Shown here: in pieces, positions 1 to 7,039 of the stretch
Position numbering within the stretch: position 1 is the first letter of the stretch
Layout of the letters: each line of letters starts with the position of its first letter
Assembly: GCA_002314605.1 (NCBI GenBank)
Contig: DCGO01000075.1
Span: 54,806-79,249, forward strand
Length of the DNA: 24,444 nt
DNA from: Lentisphaeria bacterium UBA1776
GTDB lineage: Bacteria; Verrucomicrobiota; Lentisphaeria; Victivallales; Victivallaceae
Direction of reading: 5' to 3'
The notes under the pieces: model-generated
Told to the model about the DNA's origin: nothing
Databases searched by the model: none
What the model saw: the letters and a program-made list of their open reading frames with translations, nothing else
Translations under genes and position numbers: made by a program

Positions 1-48
1 TGCTACCCAAAGTGGTAACAGCCGAAAAATCACGCTTTGCAGACTTTC

Positions 49-91
49 CCCAGTGCCCGCAAGCCGCCGGAATGAATTTTTAGAGGTACCC
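49..91. repeat. Left copy of a 43-bp inverted repeat found at both window ends
   Basis: This 43-nt stretch matches the reverse complement of 24402-24444 at 40 of 43 positions; the mismatches are at repeat positions 8, 26 and 40. Read leftward on the minus strand it begins GGGTACCTCTAAAAATT, which resembles the terminal inverted repeat of an insertion sequence. The tip faces into the window, so the element body would lie to the left. Positions 1-48 would then be internal element sequence, but no recognisable transposase fits in so little DNA. The repeat is seen directly; the mobile-element reading is inference. Confidence 0.8.
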
Positions 92-123
92 TGAAGCCTT
101 TTTTCCGGTTCTTTTGCTCGGTG

Positions 124-157
124 AAAAAAGAGGTCGCCCCTGTACGGGTGCGGCCTC
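124..157 (-). terminator. Intrinsic terminator of the 3688-177 unit
   Basis: On the minus strand an imperfect GC-rich hairpin (130-157, arms GAGG and CCTC outermost, four-base TGTA/TACA loop region) is followed at once by six T residues (124-129). It lies 20 nt beyond the stop of the ceramidase-like gene and is a textbook rho-independent terminator for that transcription unit. Confidence 0.8.
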
Positions 158-176
158 CTGGGAATTTTTCTGAAAA

Positions 177-1511
177 TCAGGAATTCAGATTGGCAATGGA
201 GGCCTTGATGATCTCCGTGGCCGCATTCTGGGCACAGCTGTCAATCCCGGCCTGGACTTCGTAGCCGCCCCGGGCGAAACATTCCGGCATTGGCACATAT
301 CCGGAGACCGCCTGGGCCAGTTCAATGACAAAGGTGTATTTGCAGGGACTCTGCTCGCGGATAGCCCGGGAAATGCCGTTGAATGGCTCTCCGGGCAGCG
401 AGACGAACGCCAGCTGATTTCCCAGCTGGATCGCCGTGATGCGCCCTGAATGGGAATCCACGCTCTTTTCGTGGCAGTCGATGACCCGCTGGGCGAAATA
501 ACGCAGCGCCGCCGGGACCTTGTTGGCCAGATCCTGACTCTCGAAATCGCCTTCCTTTTTGATGTCCGGGACCGTTGCCAGGGTGTGCTTTGCCTCTGCA
601 AGTTCCTCCGGCGTGATCTTGCGGTGGGGAATGACCACAGTGCTGTTTTTGACTTTTACATCCGTTGCCGTGACCGGCTCAAGTTTGTCCAGGGCGTCCA
701 GCACGATGGCGGCGTAGCCCCTGCCGATGCGGGTGGCTTCCGCATAGGAACTCTGGTTGATCTCCTGATGAAAGTCGAAGTGATTGATGTCCCCGGATGC
801 ATCGTCCACCACCAGCACCGGAATGCTGGTTTTGAGGGCGTGCTGGATCTCCTGGGCGAAGCGGCCGTACCAGTCCGCCGAAACGATGCTTCCCCCGATG
901 GTGTCGCCGTGGTTGGCGATATTGCAGATCAGTGCGGCAAGGCGCCCGCCCTGCTTGAGGGCGAGGATCCCGATGGTGCGGTCAAAGTCGCACTCGGGCT
1001 TGTCGATGTCCGGGTTTCTCCAGCCGGGGTTGGTGACGATGGTGCCGTTTTTCATCCAGTAGCGGCGGACGAATCCGTAGGGGTTGTTGTAAACGGACCC
1101 CACTTCCAGTTCTCCGGGGAGCAGGTTCATAAGGGCCCGCTCCATGGCGCGGACGGCCGCATCGATGGTGCGGTCAAAGGCGTACCGGGTACGCTCGTCA
1201 AACTTCTCGCCCTCGTCCAGACGGTATTTGGGGCCAGTGTGGGTGTGGGTGGCGGAAAAAATGAAGCTGTCATGGATCTCCTGTCCGAATTTCTCCGTGA
1301 TGCGTTTGTCAAGAGCATCGCGCAGGAGCGGGGTGATGGAGCAGAGGTCAAAGGTGAGAAACCCGAACTTTTTTCCGTTGAGTTCCAATGCCACGCACTT
1401 GACCATCAAGTCATCGTAGGCCCCTTCATTGGGGCGCTGGTTGAAATACCCGGCCAGTCCCACGCCGGTAGGAGGAGTGATGATCTCCTGCGCATAACCG
1501 AATTTGTACAT
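177..1511 (-). CDS. Neutral/alkaline ceramidase-like zinc hydrolase (PF04734-type N-terminal domain)
   Basis: A 444-residue protein. It carries the signature of the neutral/alkaline non-lysosomal ceramidase N-terminal domain: SATHTHTGP at residues 86-94 with His89 and His91 as likely Zn ligands, a second His in CNIANHGDT followed by SADW, and DDASGDINHF, matching the family's GDiN motif. Family members hydrolyse amide bonds in N-acyl sphingoid lipids, but many bacterial relatives have unknown substrates. There is no signal peptide, unlike secreted ceramidases, so it probably acts in the cytoplasm. I chose the ATG at 1511 because AAGGAGTT lies just upstream; the longer open frame to 1673 runs back into the preceding gene. 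It is the second gene of a unit with the glycoside hydrolase at 1541-3688, 29 nt apart. That neighbour suggests an amide- or ester-modified sugar substrate, which is inference. Confidence 0.75.
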   Translation of the reverse strand: MYKFGYAQEIITPPTGVGLAGYFNQRPNEGAYDDLMVKCVALELNGKKFGFLTFDLCSITPLLRDALDKRITEKFGQEIHDSFIFSATHTHTGPKYRLDEGEKFDERTRYAFDRTIDAAVRAMERALMNLLPGELEVGSVYNNPYGFVRRYWMKNGTIVTNPGWRNPDIDKPECDFDRTIGILALKQGGRLAALICNIANHGDTIGGSIVSADWYGRFAQEIQHALKTSIPVLVVDDASGDINHFDFHQEINQSSYAEATRIGRGYAAIVLDALDKLEPVTATDVKVKNSTVVIPHRKITPEELAEAKHTLATVPDIKKEGDFESQDLANKVPAALRYFAQRVIDCHEKSVDSHSGRITAIQLGNQLAFVSLPGEPFNGISRAIREQSPCKYTFVIELAQAVSGYVPMPECFARGGYEVQAGIDSCAQNAATEIIKASIANLNS

Positions 1512-1540
1512 TTTTTTAACTCCTTGGTTATTGGGTTGGT

Positions 1541-3688
1541 TTACAGCTGAATGATCTTCCGGTAAATGGCAATTTCCCGGAGGGTATGGTCCATCTGGCG
1601 CAGTTTCCAGTCCAGATGCCAGGCATCGCACACATATTCCATGGAGGGTTCCCAGCCGATGCGGGAATCGCACTCCACGGGTTCGAAGGTGTCCTTGACA
1701 TTCGCGATTTCCTCATGGGCCAGTTTTTCAATCTCGTCAAGGATCCCGAGCATCGTCTTTGCGTCTGACGGGATCTGAAGCTTCATATTGAGGAGCCACC
1801 AGTGTTTCATGTTCAGAGTGGTCCGGATGGAGTTGCGGATGAATTTCCCGAGAGCGTGGAGCCGGGCTCCTTCCGCCCGCTTTTCCGCCGGGATGAGTTT
1901 CCGGGCCTCTTCCAGATTGGCAAGGCCCCGGTCCCAGTCCAAAAGCATTTTCTCCAACATTCTGATCTCCACCGGATAACGCAGGGGGCCGGGGGACTGG
2001 TTCTCGTTTTCGTATGGCATGTAAAAGGTCTTCACGATGCCGCCGCCGAAGTGGGCGTAGGGGGCCGCCGGAAATCTGATCTCCTTGTTGGCCATGACCC
2101 GGGAAATATTCGGCTGGAAGATGAAGGGATAGGCCGGCCCTACCCGCCAGGGACCGTACTGGTCCTCGTTGGTCCCCACATAGTTGTCCATGGCGTCGCT
2201 CCAGATTTTCCACGTTTCCACGACTTTCGGAGCGGCTTCCCGGCCGTAATCCCGGGCGGCGACTTTCTGCAGCAGCGCGGGGATGTCGGTCTCGCCGTTG
2301 GAGGCGAAGATCTCCTTGGCCATGTCGATGCAGGGGTTGGGCCACCAGCCGTAATGGTGGGTCTCGTAAAAACTGGTCAGTCCGCAGCTCAGGAGATATT
2401 TCTTCAGAACTTCCATCCGGCGGAGGAAACGGAACGGGACCGGGACGTAGGGGGCGGTCCCGAAGTCCCATGTGGCGCCGGCGGTGTTGGTGGTGGCCCG
2501 GATGCGTTTGATGCCGATCTCATGGGCGGTCTCCACCTCACTGGTGAAATAATACCCGGGGTCCGCCGCGGAAATGCTGTAGTCCATGGTGGGACAGCTG
2601 AGCCCGCCGTGATCGTTCTGCTTGAAAATATCGTATGTCACATGGAGCGTGATGTCTTCCGGCAGCGCCTCCAGAAATTTCCTGCGGATTTCCAGCGGAC
2701 TCCAGCCCCAGTTGTAGGTGTTGATGATGACTTCGGCATCCGGCTTGACACGGTGGACGGCGTCTGCAATGCGCTTCAGGTAAGCAGGGTAGTCGTAGCA
2801 GGGGAACCAGCCCGGGCTGGGGCGGGTATCCGGGATCCCGTCGGTGACGCTCTCGTTGTAGCGCTTGCCGGTGGTATGGGGGTCTTTGCTGGGAAACTCC
2901 AGAGATTCCCCCACCAGATGGATGGCCGCCGCCTTGGGGTGACGGCGGAAGATCTCGCCGTAAACGCTGTCGAAAAAGGCTTCGGCATCCGGGTCGTCCG
3001 GGTGCTTGTAACTCTTGAGATAACTGTAGAAGACCACATCCAGCCCGTAGGATGCCGCCCGGTCGATGAGGTCGTTGATATTGCAGTACCCCCGGGTGGT
3101 GGTGTCCGGCCCTTTCACAAAAAGGTCGATGGCGTTGAACCCGGCGTGGACAATGGCGTCCAGCTGCCAGTCCGGAAAGGTGTCGATGGCGCACCCGGAG
3201 TGGATGCTCCGCATGCGCGTCAGGGGTTCCCGCAGATATTTTTCCGCCTTGAGGTACGGCGCTTCCCGCAGGTTCATCTCGTCCTCCAGGTGGATGGAGC
3301 CGTACAGCACGGCCCGCTCTTCCGCGCCGCAGAGGAGGATCCCCTCCGCCGCAGATCCCTCGAACACAAAGGCGCCCTGTTTCTCCGGAGTCCTGTCCGG
3401 CTTGCCCTGATAGTCGGCGAGGGTGGTGTAGAGGAGGGTCTTCGGAGCCCGGATCATGTGATCCGTTTCAACGATGGCCACGGAGACTTTCATACTGGTC
3501 AGGAGATAGTCCTGCATATCTTTGGCCGCACGGCGTACCACGCAGGATGCTTTGGGGGAGATCCGGATCTCCCAGCCGTTGTCCAGAACAAGCTCACCGG
3601 CATCCGCCTGTACGGACGCATCCCGCCGGTCCGGCTTGTGGATGACCTGCATGCGTTTCAAAAAGTCGTAATTCTGTTCTTTTTTCAT
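1541..3688 (-). CDS. Putative cytoplasmic TIM-barrel glycoside hydrolase with GH20/GH67-like N-terminal domain
   Basis: A 715-residue protein without a signal peptide. Residues about 30-150 look like the alpha/beta domain that precedes the barrel in GH20 and GH67 enzymes: VRRAAKDMQDYL, then a strand pattern ending GAEERAVLYGSIHLEDEM and a PLTRMRSIHSG entry into the barrel. The barrel follows (about 160-480), with FNAIDLFVKGPD, HLVGESLEF near residue 260 (a candidate catalytic Glu) and IINTYNWGWSP. The C-terminal 150 residues appear helical. I cannot assign an exact GH family or substrate. It leads a two-gene unit with the ceramidase-like gene and follows a promoter with a palindromic operator at 3730-3742. 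The start has only a weak GGTGA ribosome-binding site. The cytoplasmic location implies that imported oligosaccharides are the substrate. Confidence 0.65.
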   Translation of the reverse strand: MKKEQNYDFLKRMQVIHKPDRRDASVQADAGELVLDNGWEIRISPKASCVVRRAAKDMQDYLLTSMKVSVAIVETDHMIRAPKTLLYTTLADYQGKPDRTPEKQGAFVFEGSAAEGILLCGAEERAVLYGSIHLEDEMNLREAPYLKAEKYLREPLTRMRSIHSGCAIDTFPDWQLDAIVHAGFNAIDLFVKGPDTTTRGYCNINDLIDRAASYGLDVVFYSYLKSYKHPDDPDAEAFFDSVYGEIFRRHPKAAAIHLVGESLEFPSKDPHTTGKRYNESVTDGIPDTRPSPGWFPCYDYPAYLKRIADAVHRVKPDAEVIINTYNWGWSPLEIRRKFLEALPEDITLHVTYDIFKQNDHGGLSCPTMDYSISAADPGYYFTSEVETAHEIGIKRIRATTNTAGATWDFGTAPYVPVPFRFLRRMEVLKKYLLSCGLTSFYETHHYGWWPNPCIDMAKEIFASNGETDIPALLQKVAARDYGREAAPKVVETWKIWSDAMDNYVGTNEDQYGPWRVGPAYPFIFQPNISRVMANKEIRFPAAPYAHFGGGIVKTFYMPYENENQSPGPLRYPVEIRMLEKMLLDWDRGLANLEEARKLIPAEKRAEGARLHALGKFIRNSIRTTLNMKHWWLLNMKLQIPSDAKTMLGILDEIEKLAHEEIANVKDTFEPVECDSRIGWEPSMEYVCDAWHLDWKLRQMDHTLREIAIYRKIIQL

Positions 3689-3729
3689 GGTTTCACCGAT
3701 AACTTGGTATATGGTTCATAACACAGATT

Positions 3730-3762
3730 GGTATAATATACCTTCTTCCGCTTTGATTTCAA
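3730..3762 (-). promoter_or_regulatory. Promoter with palindromic operator for the 3688-177 unit
   Basis: On the minus strand, TTGAAA (3757-3762) and TATATT (3735-3740) are separated by 16 nt. The -10 lies inside the perfect 13-bp palindrome GGTATAATATACC (3730-3742). A second TTGGTATA copy lies at about 3704-3711, 24 nt from the copy at 3728-3735. GGTATAT also occurs at the promoter of the GntR-type gene at 5188-6288, so that regulator is the likely ligand. This is inference from the shared motif. Confidence 0.55.
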
Positions 3763-3777
3763 GCCGGGTCACTCTCC

Positions 3778-3810
3778 CCGCCCCATGCCCGGGCACGGAC
3801 AGCGGGGCGG
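3778..3810 (-). terminator. GC-rich nested hairpin downstream of the GH4 gene
   Basis: CCGCCCC (3778-3784) pairs with GGGGCGG (3804-3810), and TGCCCGGGCA (3786-3795) forms an inner palindrome. The structure begins 9 nt beyond the GH4 stop. It has no T tract on the minus strand, so termination here is only possible, not shown. Confidence 0.35.
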
Positions 3811-3818
3811 TTGCATTT

Positions 3819-5153
3819 TCACCGGAAAGTCGTCAGCTCTTCCCGGTAAAGGTCCCGGTAATCGTGCCAGATATTTCTGGCCTGGGTGATGCTGTTGACA
3901 TAGGGGTCCAGCGAGAGGGCCTGAATGGCCAGAGCGTCGCTTCCTTCGGCGCAGGCTTTGGCGATCATTTCGTGCAGCACGGTCTGTCGGCGGCAGATCT
4001 CGGCGGTGCCCATAGTGAGATCCCCCACATGGATGGAACGGACCTCGCCTCCCACGGCAAGGCCGGGGACGTCCAGGATCACGTCGTCGGGGAGATTGCC
4101 CACGGCGCCGTTGTTCCGGATGTTGATGGCGTCAAAATAAGTGGGAGTATTGGTTTCAAAGGCGGCAATGACCTTGCAGGGATTTTCCGCGTAATACGGG
4201 TGATCCGGATCCGCAGGGAAGGGGGGCTTGCTGTAGTTTTTTCCCAGCAGACGCTGCGTTTCCAGAGTGTGGGATTTCTTCTGCGTCAGGCCCTCGTAGA
4301 AATCAGCCAGACTTTTGAGTCCGAATTTCTGCTGGATCTCCGGCTCACTGAAGAAGGACATGTATTCACAGATATGCTCATCGTACCCTACCGGATACAT
4401 GCCGAAAGTGTTCAGCACTTCCAACGTGAGGGACTGTTCCGGGATATTGGGAAAATTCTGTTTCCAGTATTGGGACTTGCGGACCTTGTCCAGGAACTCC
4501 GTCATGCAGCTTGTGCCGGTGTTTTTGAGCCGGATGTCGAAGAGCCAGCTCAAGTGATTGACCCCGGCGGCAATGACCTGAAGGTCCCCCGGTTTCCAGC
4601 CCAGCTGTTCGGCGATCACGCCGAAGGAGCCGTGGACCTGATGACAGAACCCCAGTGCTTTGATGTGCGGAAAACAGTTTTTGAAATAGGTGCAGAGGAT
4701 GGACATGGGGTTGGTGAAGTTCATGAGCCACGCCTCCGGGCAGACTTCGGACATGACTGTAAGGATCTCTTTGTAGAGACAGATGTTCCGCATGCCGTGG
4801 ATCAGTCCCCCGGGACCGCCGTTTTCTCCCTTGATCTGGTGAACGCCGTATTTCTCCGGGATCCTGAGATCGTGGACCCAGTAAGCGTAGCGGTTTTTCT
4901 CGCAGGAGGTGATGACATAATCCGCCCCTTCCAGCGCGGGCCGCAGTTCCGTGGTGCTTTTGACGGTGACAGCATTTTCCCCCTTGGCCAGAACGTCCTT
5001 GACCGCATTTTCGGCGATGGCCAGCCGGTCGGGAGCCACGTCCATAAGCATGAATTCGCAGCGGGCAAAGACGGGATCGTGGAGCAGCTCTCTGGCGATG
5101 GTGAGGACGAAGCCGGATCCGGCTCCCAGCATGGTGATCTTGAGTTTTTTCAT
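3819..5153 (-). CDS. Glycoside hydrolase family 4 (NAD- and metal-dependent alpha-glycosidase)
   Basis: A 444-residue GH4 protein. GH4 enzymes cleave glycosides by oxidation, elimination and reduction using NAD and a divalent metal. The N-terminus has a Rossmann motif, GAGSGFVLTIARELL (residues 10-24), with Asp38 after the second strand. Further family motifs are NFTNP (145-149), GFCHQVHG with Cys170-His171 as the expected metal ligands, and GVNHLSW with Asn199-His200. The Cys-His pair and overall pattern resemble the alpha-galactosidase, alpha-glucosidase and alpha-galacturonidase branches (MelA/LplD-like) more than 6-phospho-beta-glucosidases; exact specificity is open. I chose ATG 5153 because AAGGAGTC precedes it; the alternative start ten codons upstream would place that ribosome-binding site inside the gene. 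It lies 34 nt after the GntR-type regulator and is likely co-transcribed with it. Confidence 0.85.
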   Translation of the reverse strand: MKKLKITMLGAGSGFVLTIARELLHDPVFARCEFMLMDVAPDRLAIAENAVKDVLAKGENAVTVKSTTELRPALEGADYVITSCEKNRYAYWVHDLRIPEKYGVHQIKGENGGPGGLIHGMRNICLYKEILTVMSEVCPEAWLMNFTNPMSILCTYFKNCFPHIKALGFCHQVHGSFGVIAEQLGWKPGDLQVIAAGVNHLSWLFDIRLKNTGTSCMTEFLDKVRKSQYWKQNFPNIPEQSLTLEVLNTFGMYPVGYDEHICEYMSFFSEPEIQQKFGLKSLADFYEGLTQKKSHTLETQRLLGKNYSKPPFPADPDHPYYAENPCKVIAAFETNTPTYFDAINIRNNGAVGNLPDDVILDVPGLAVGGEVRSIHVGDLTMGTAEICRRQTVLHEMIAKACAEGSDALAIQALSLDPYVNSITQARNIWHDYRDLYREELTTFR

Positions 5154-5187
5154 GATCTGATGACTCCTTGATTTTAGAGGCACATTA

Positions 5188-6288
5188 TTATTCGAGGGGA
5201 CTGGATTCCCGCAGGATCAGTTCCGGTTCCACGCGGATGGTTTTTCCGTGCCATTTTTCGCAGACCGCCCGGGCCAGCAGCTCCCCGATCCGGGTCTCAT
5301 GGACTGAAATGGAGGAGAGGGGCGGCTGAAACATCGTTGACTCCAGAATGTTGTACATCCCGAGGATGCGGATGTCCCGCCCGACGGCAAGCCCCGTTTT
5401 CCCGGCGGCTTCATAGATGCTTCCCGCCCGGGAGTCTCCCATGACGAAGAAATCCGTGAACCCCTGCCGGATGAGTCCGCAGACCTTTTCCGCATCAAGG
5501 GTGTCGTCAAGGGGAATTGCCCGGACCAGGGAAAAGAAATCCTCCCCGGCTTCCTCGTAGGCTTTCTGCAGACCGTTGAAGATCCTGATCCCGTGATGGC
5601 TGACGGTACCGCCGATGCGCCGCCGGTAGATCTCGTCCAGCACCCGGAGGGAAAAAACGGCCAGTTTCTTCCGTCCTTTGGCGAGAAAGTGCCGTCCGGC
5701 CGTGAGACCGGTTTTTTCGGGGTCGATCAGGATCCGGTTTGCGTATTTGAAATCCAGCTCCGTATCATCGTGAAAGACGAAGTTGAGCTGGGGGATCCTG
5801 TCCAGATATTTTGCCATTTCCCGGAAGGGAAAGTGGCGGTCCCCGTATATTACCAGAGCATCCCATGGAGTCTGAAAGATCTCTTCCATCCAGTGCGCAT
5901 GCTCTTCCGCCGTAATGTCGTCCCGCCCCGGCAGCATGCGGAGGGGGATGTTGTCATATTGCCCCGTGCCCGGCATACAGGCCAGAACGGAACTGAAAAA
6001 ACGGGCGAAGATGCTTTCATGGACATCCACGAGATAGCCGATCCGCATTCCCCGGGGCTGCGGCGCGGTTCCCGGCGCGGCCACGAAGGTCCCGGCGCCG
6101 GGTTTCCGGCAGAGAAATCCGGCCCGCTCCAGTTCCCGCAGGATGTTGTTGGCGGTAACGTAGCTCAGGGACAATTCCGCTGCCAGCTGCCGGGTGCTGG
6201 GAAAACGGGCCCCGGGAGCGTATGTCCCTTGCCGGAGGCGGGTGATGAGTTCCCGTCTGGCACGGTCGCTTTTGGATTTCTGCTGCAT
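5188..6288 (-). CDS. GntR-type transcriptional regulator with LacI-like sugar-binding domain
   Basis: A 366-residue one-component regulator. The first 70 residues form a winged helix of GntR type: RARRELITRLRQGTYAPGARFPSTRQLAAEL, then SYVTANNILRELERAGFLCRKPGAGTFV. From about residue 75 a periplasmic-binding-protein/LacI-like domain follows (RGMRIGYLVDVHES, WDALVIYGDR, FVMGDSRAGSIYEAAGKTGLAVGRDIRILG, ISVHETRIGELLARAV). It probably binds a sugar and controls the GH4 gene downstream and the 3688-177 unit. Neither ATG 6288 nor the in-frame GTG 6303 has a recognisable Shine-Dalgarno sequence. Operator-like repeats overlap its promoter, which suggests autoregulation. Confidence 0.85.
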   Translation of the reverse strand: MQQKSKSDRARRELITRLRQGTYAPGARFPSTRQLAAELSLSYVTANNILRELERAGFLCRKPGAGTFVAAPGTAPQPRGMRIGYLVDVHESIFARFFSSVLACMPGTGQYDNIPLRMLPGRDDITAEEHAHWMEEIFQTPWDALVIYGDRHFPFREMAKYLDRIPQLNFVFHDDTELDFKYANRILIDPEKTGLTAGRHFLAKGRKKLAVFSLRVLDEIYRRRIGGTVSHHGIRIFNGLQKAYEEAGEDFFSLVRAIPLDDTLDAEKVCGLIRQGFTDFFVMGDSRAGSIYEAAGKTGLAVGRDIRILGMYNILESTMFQPPLSSISVHETRIGELLARAVCEKWHGKTIRVEPELILRESSPLE

Positions 6289-6289
6289 A

Positions 6290-6351
6290 GTGATATATAC
6301 CACAAAAAATGAATTATATCACTAATATATCACCTTTCCCGGAAAAAGCAA
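6290..6351 (-). promoter_or_regulatory. Promoter and repeated operator half-sites upstream of the regulator at 5188-6288
   Basis: On the minus strand TTGCTT (6346-6351) and TATATT (6324-6329) are 16 nt apart. The half-site GTGATATA occurs twice in direct orientation, 11 bp apart (6326-6333 and 6315-6322), and once inverted (6290-6297) next to the start codon. A TATAAT hexamer at 6313-6318 could be an alternative -10, giving an almost leaderless transcript. The 11-bp period, about one helical turn, fits a protein bound on one face of the DNA. Confidence 0.5.
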
Positions 6352-6454
6352 ATTCCGGAAACAGGCCCCCCGTTATTTTTTGAAACAGGCTTGCATTTTC
6401 CGGGATAACAGTGCATTTTATTGTGAGCGGATGAGCCGGGAGCGGGAAAACTGC

Positions 6455-6871
6455 ATGAGCCTGCCGCTGCCGGTCGGCTGCAGACTTTTCGCGATCAGCG
6501 GCACCGGCCGGGACCGGTGGCCCGTGCGGTCATTGAGAACAACACCTTTGACGACTGCAACTATATTGTCCATACCGCATCCCTGGAACAGCTGGCGGTC
6601 TTTCCCGAATTGAACACCATGCCGGAGGATTTTTTTCCACGGGAAGATCACCGTTCGCGGCAACCGGTTCCTTTCCGCCAGAAGGACCCTGATTTCCATC
6701 CGCTCCGCAGCGTCTGCGGAGATCATGGACAATGAATTCATCCGGGACGTCCGTTATTGTTACATCCCCCTGCCTGATGCCGGATATACCTTCTGCACGC
6801 CGGATCTGGGGGCGACCGCCTTTCAGCACTGCGGCGAGATCGTCCGGCACGGGAATACCGGCTTCTGTTGA
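6455..6871 (+). pseudogene. Frameshifted C-terminal remnant of a parallel beta-helix protein
   Basis: Translation gives a beta-helix-like protein only if the reading frame changes. VIENNTFDDCNYIVHT, ending MPEDFF, lies in one frame (about 6529-6636). ITVRGNRFLSARRTLISIR, AEIMDNEFIRDV and a natural end ...HGNTGFC-stop (6869-6871) lie in the next. The N-x-F repeats (ENNTF, GNRF, DNEF) are typical of right-handed beta-helix repeats, as in many polysaccharide lyases and glycosidases. The break falls at a run of seven T (6630-6636); with six T the frame is continuous. A second break lies near 6510-6530, where the upstream ATG-led frame (from 6455) joins. The N-terminal bulk of such a protein is missing. 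A terminator follows. The enzymatic family cannot be named from this fragment. Confidence 0.65.
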
Positions 6872-6906
6872 TCCGCTCCCCGCGTTGAATTTTTACAGAG
6901 ACTCCG

Positions 6907-6942
6907 AAAAAGACCGATGCTTTCCCGGAGACCGGTCTTTTT
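6907..6942 (+). terminator. Intrinsic terminator after the beta-helix remnant
   Basis: AAAAAGACCG (6907-6916) pairs perfectly with CGGTCTTTTT (6933-6942), a 10-bp stem with a 16-nt loop. It is followed by a strongly T-rich stretch up to about 6972. It lies 35 nt beyond the remnant's stop codon and separates it from the next operon. Confidence 0.8.
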
Positions 6943-6983
6943 CATGCTTTTTCTTTTTTTTTCTTTTTTTTCTAAACACTTTC

Positions 6984-7011
6984 TTGATATTTCATTTTTC
7001 TCCTGTACATT
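6984..7011 (+). promoter_or_regulatory. Probable promoter of the GntR-GH38 operon
   Basis: TTGATA (6984-6989) and TACATT (7006-7011) are 16 nt apart and sit about 30 nt before the start codon at 7040. AGGAG at 7024-7028 is the ribosome-binding site. I see no clear palindromic operator here, unlike at the other two regulator genes. Confidence 0.45.
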
Positions 7012-7039
7012 AACGGCGTAATCAGGAGCTTGGAACAGA

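Noticed and set aside
1..48. A short GTG-led frame on the minus strand at the left edge, considered as a transposase start
   Set aside because: Fewer than 15 codons are available and nothing identifies it.
1802..3721. A 639-codon open frame on the plus strand opposite the glycoside hydrolase
   Set aside because: It is an antisense shadow produced by GC-rich codon use. Its translation has no recognisable motif and is rich in Gly, Val and Arg, while the opposite strand has clear domain patterns.
3687..5171. A 494-codon plus-strand frame opposite the GH4 gene
   Set aside because: The GH4 frame has all family motifs; the antisense product has none and no ribosome-binding site was evident.
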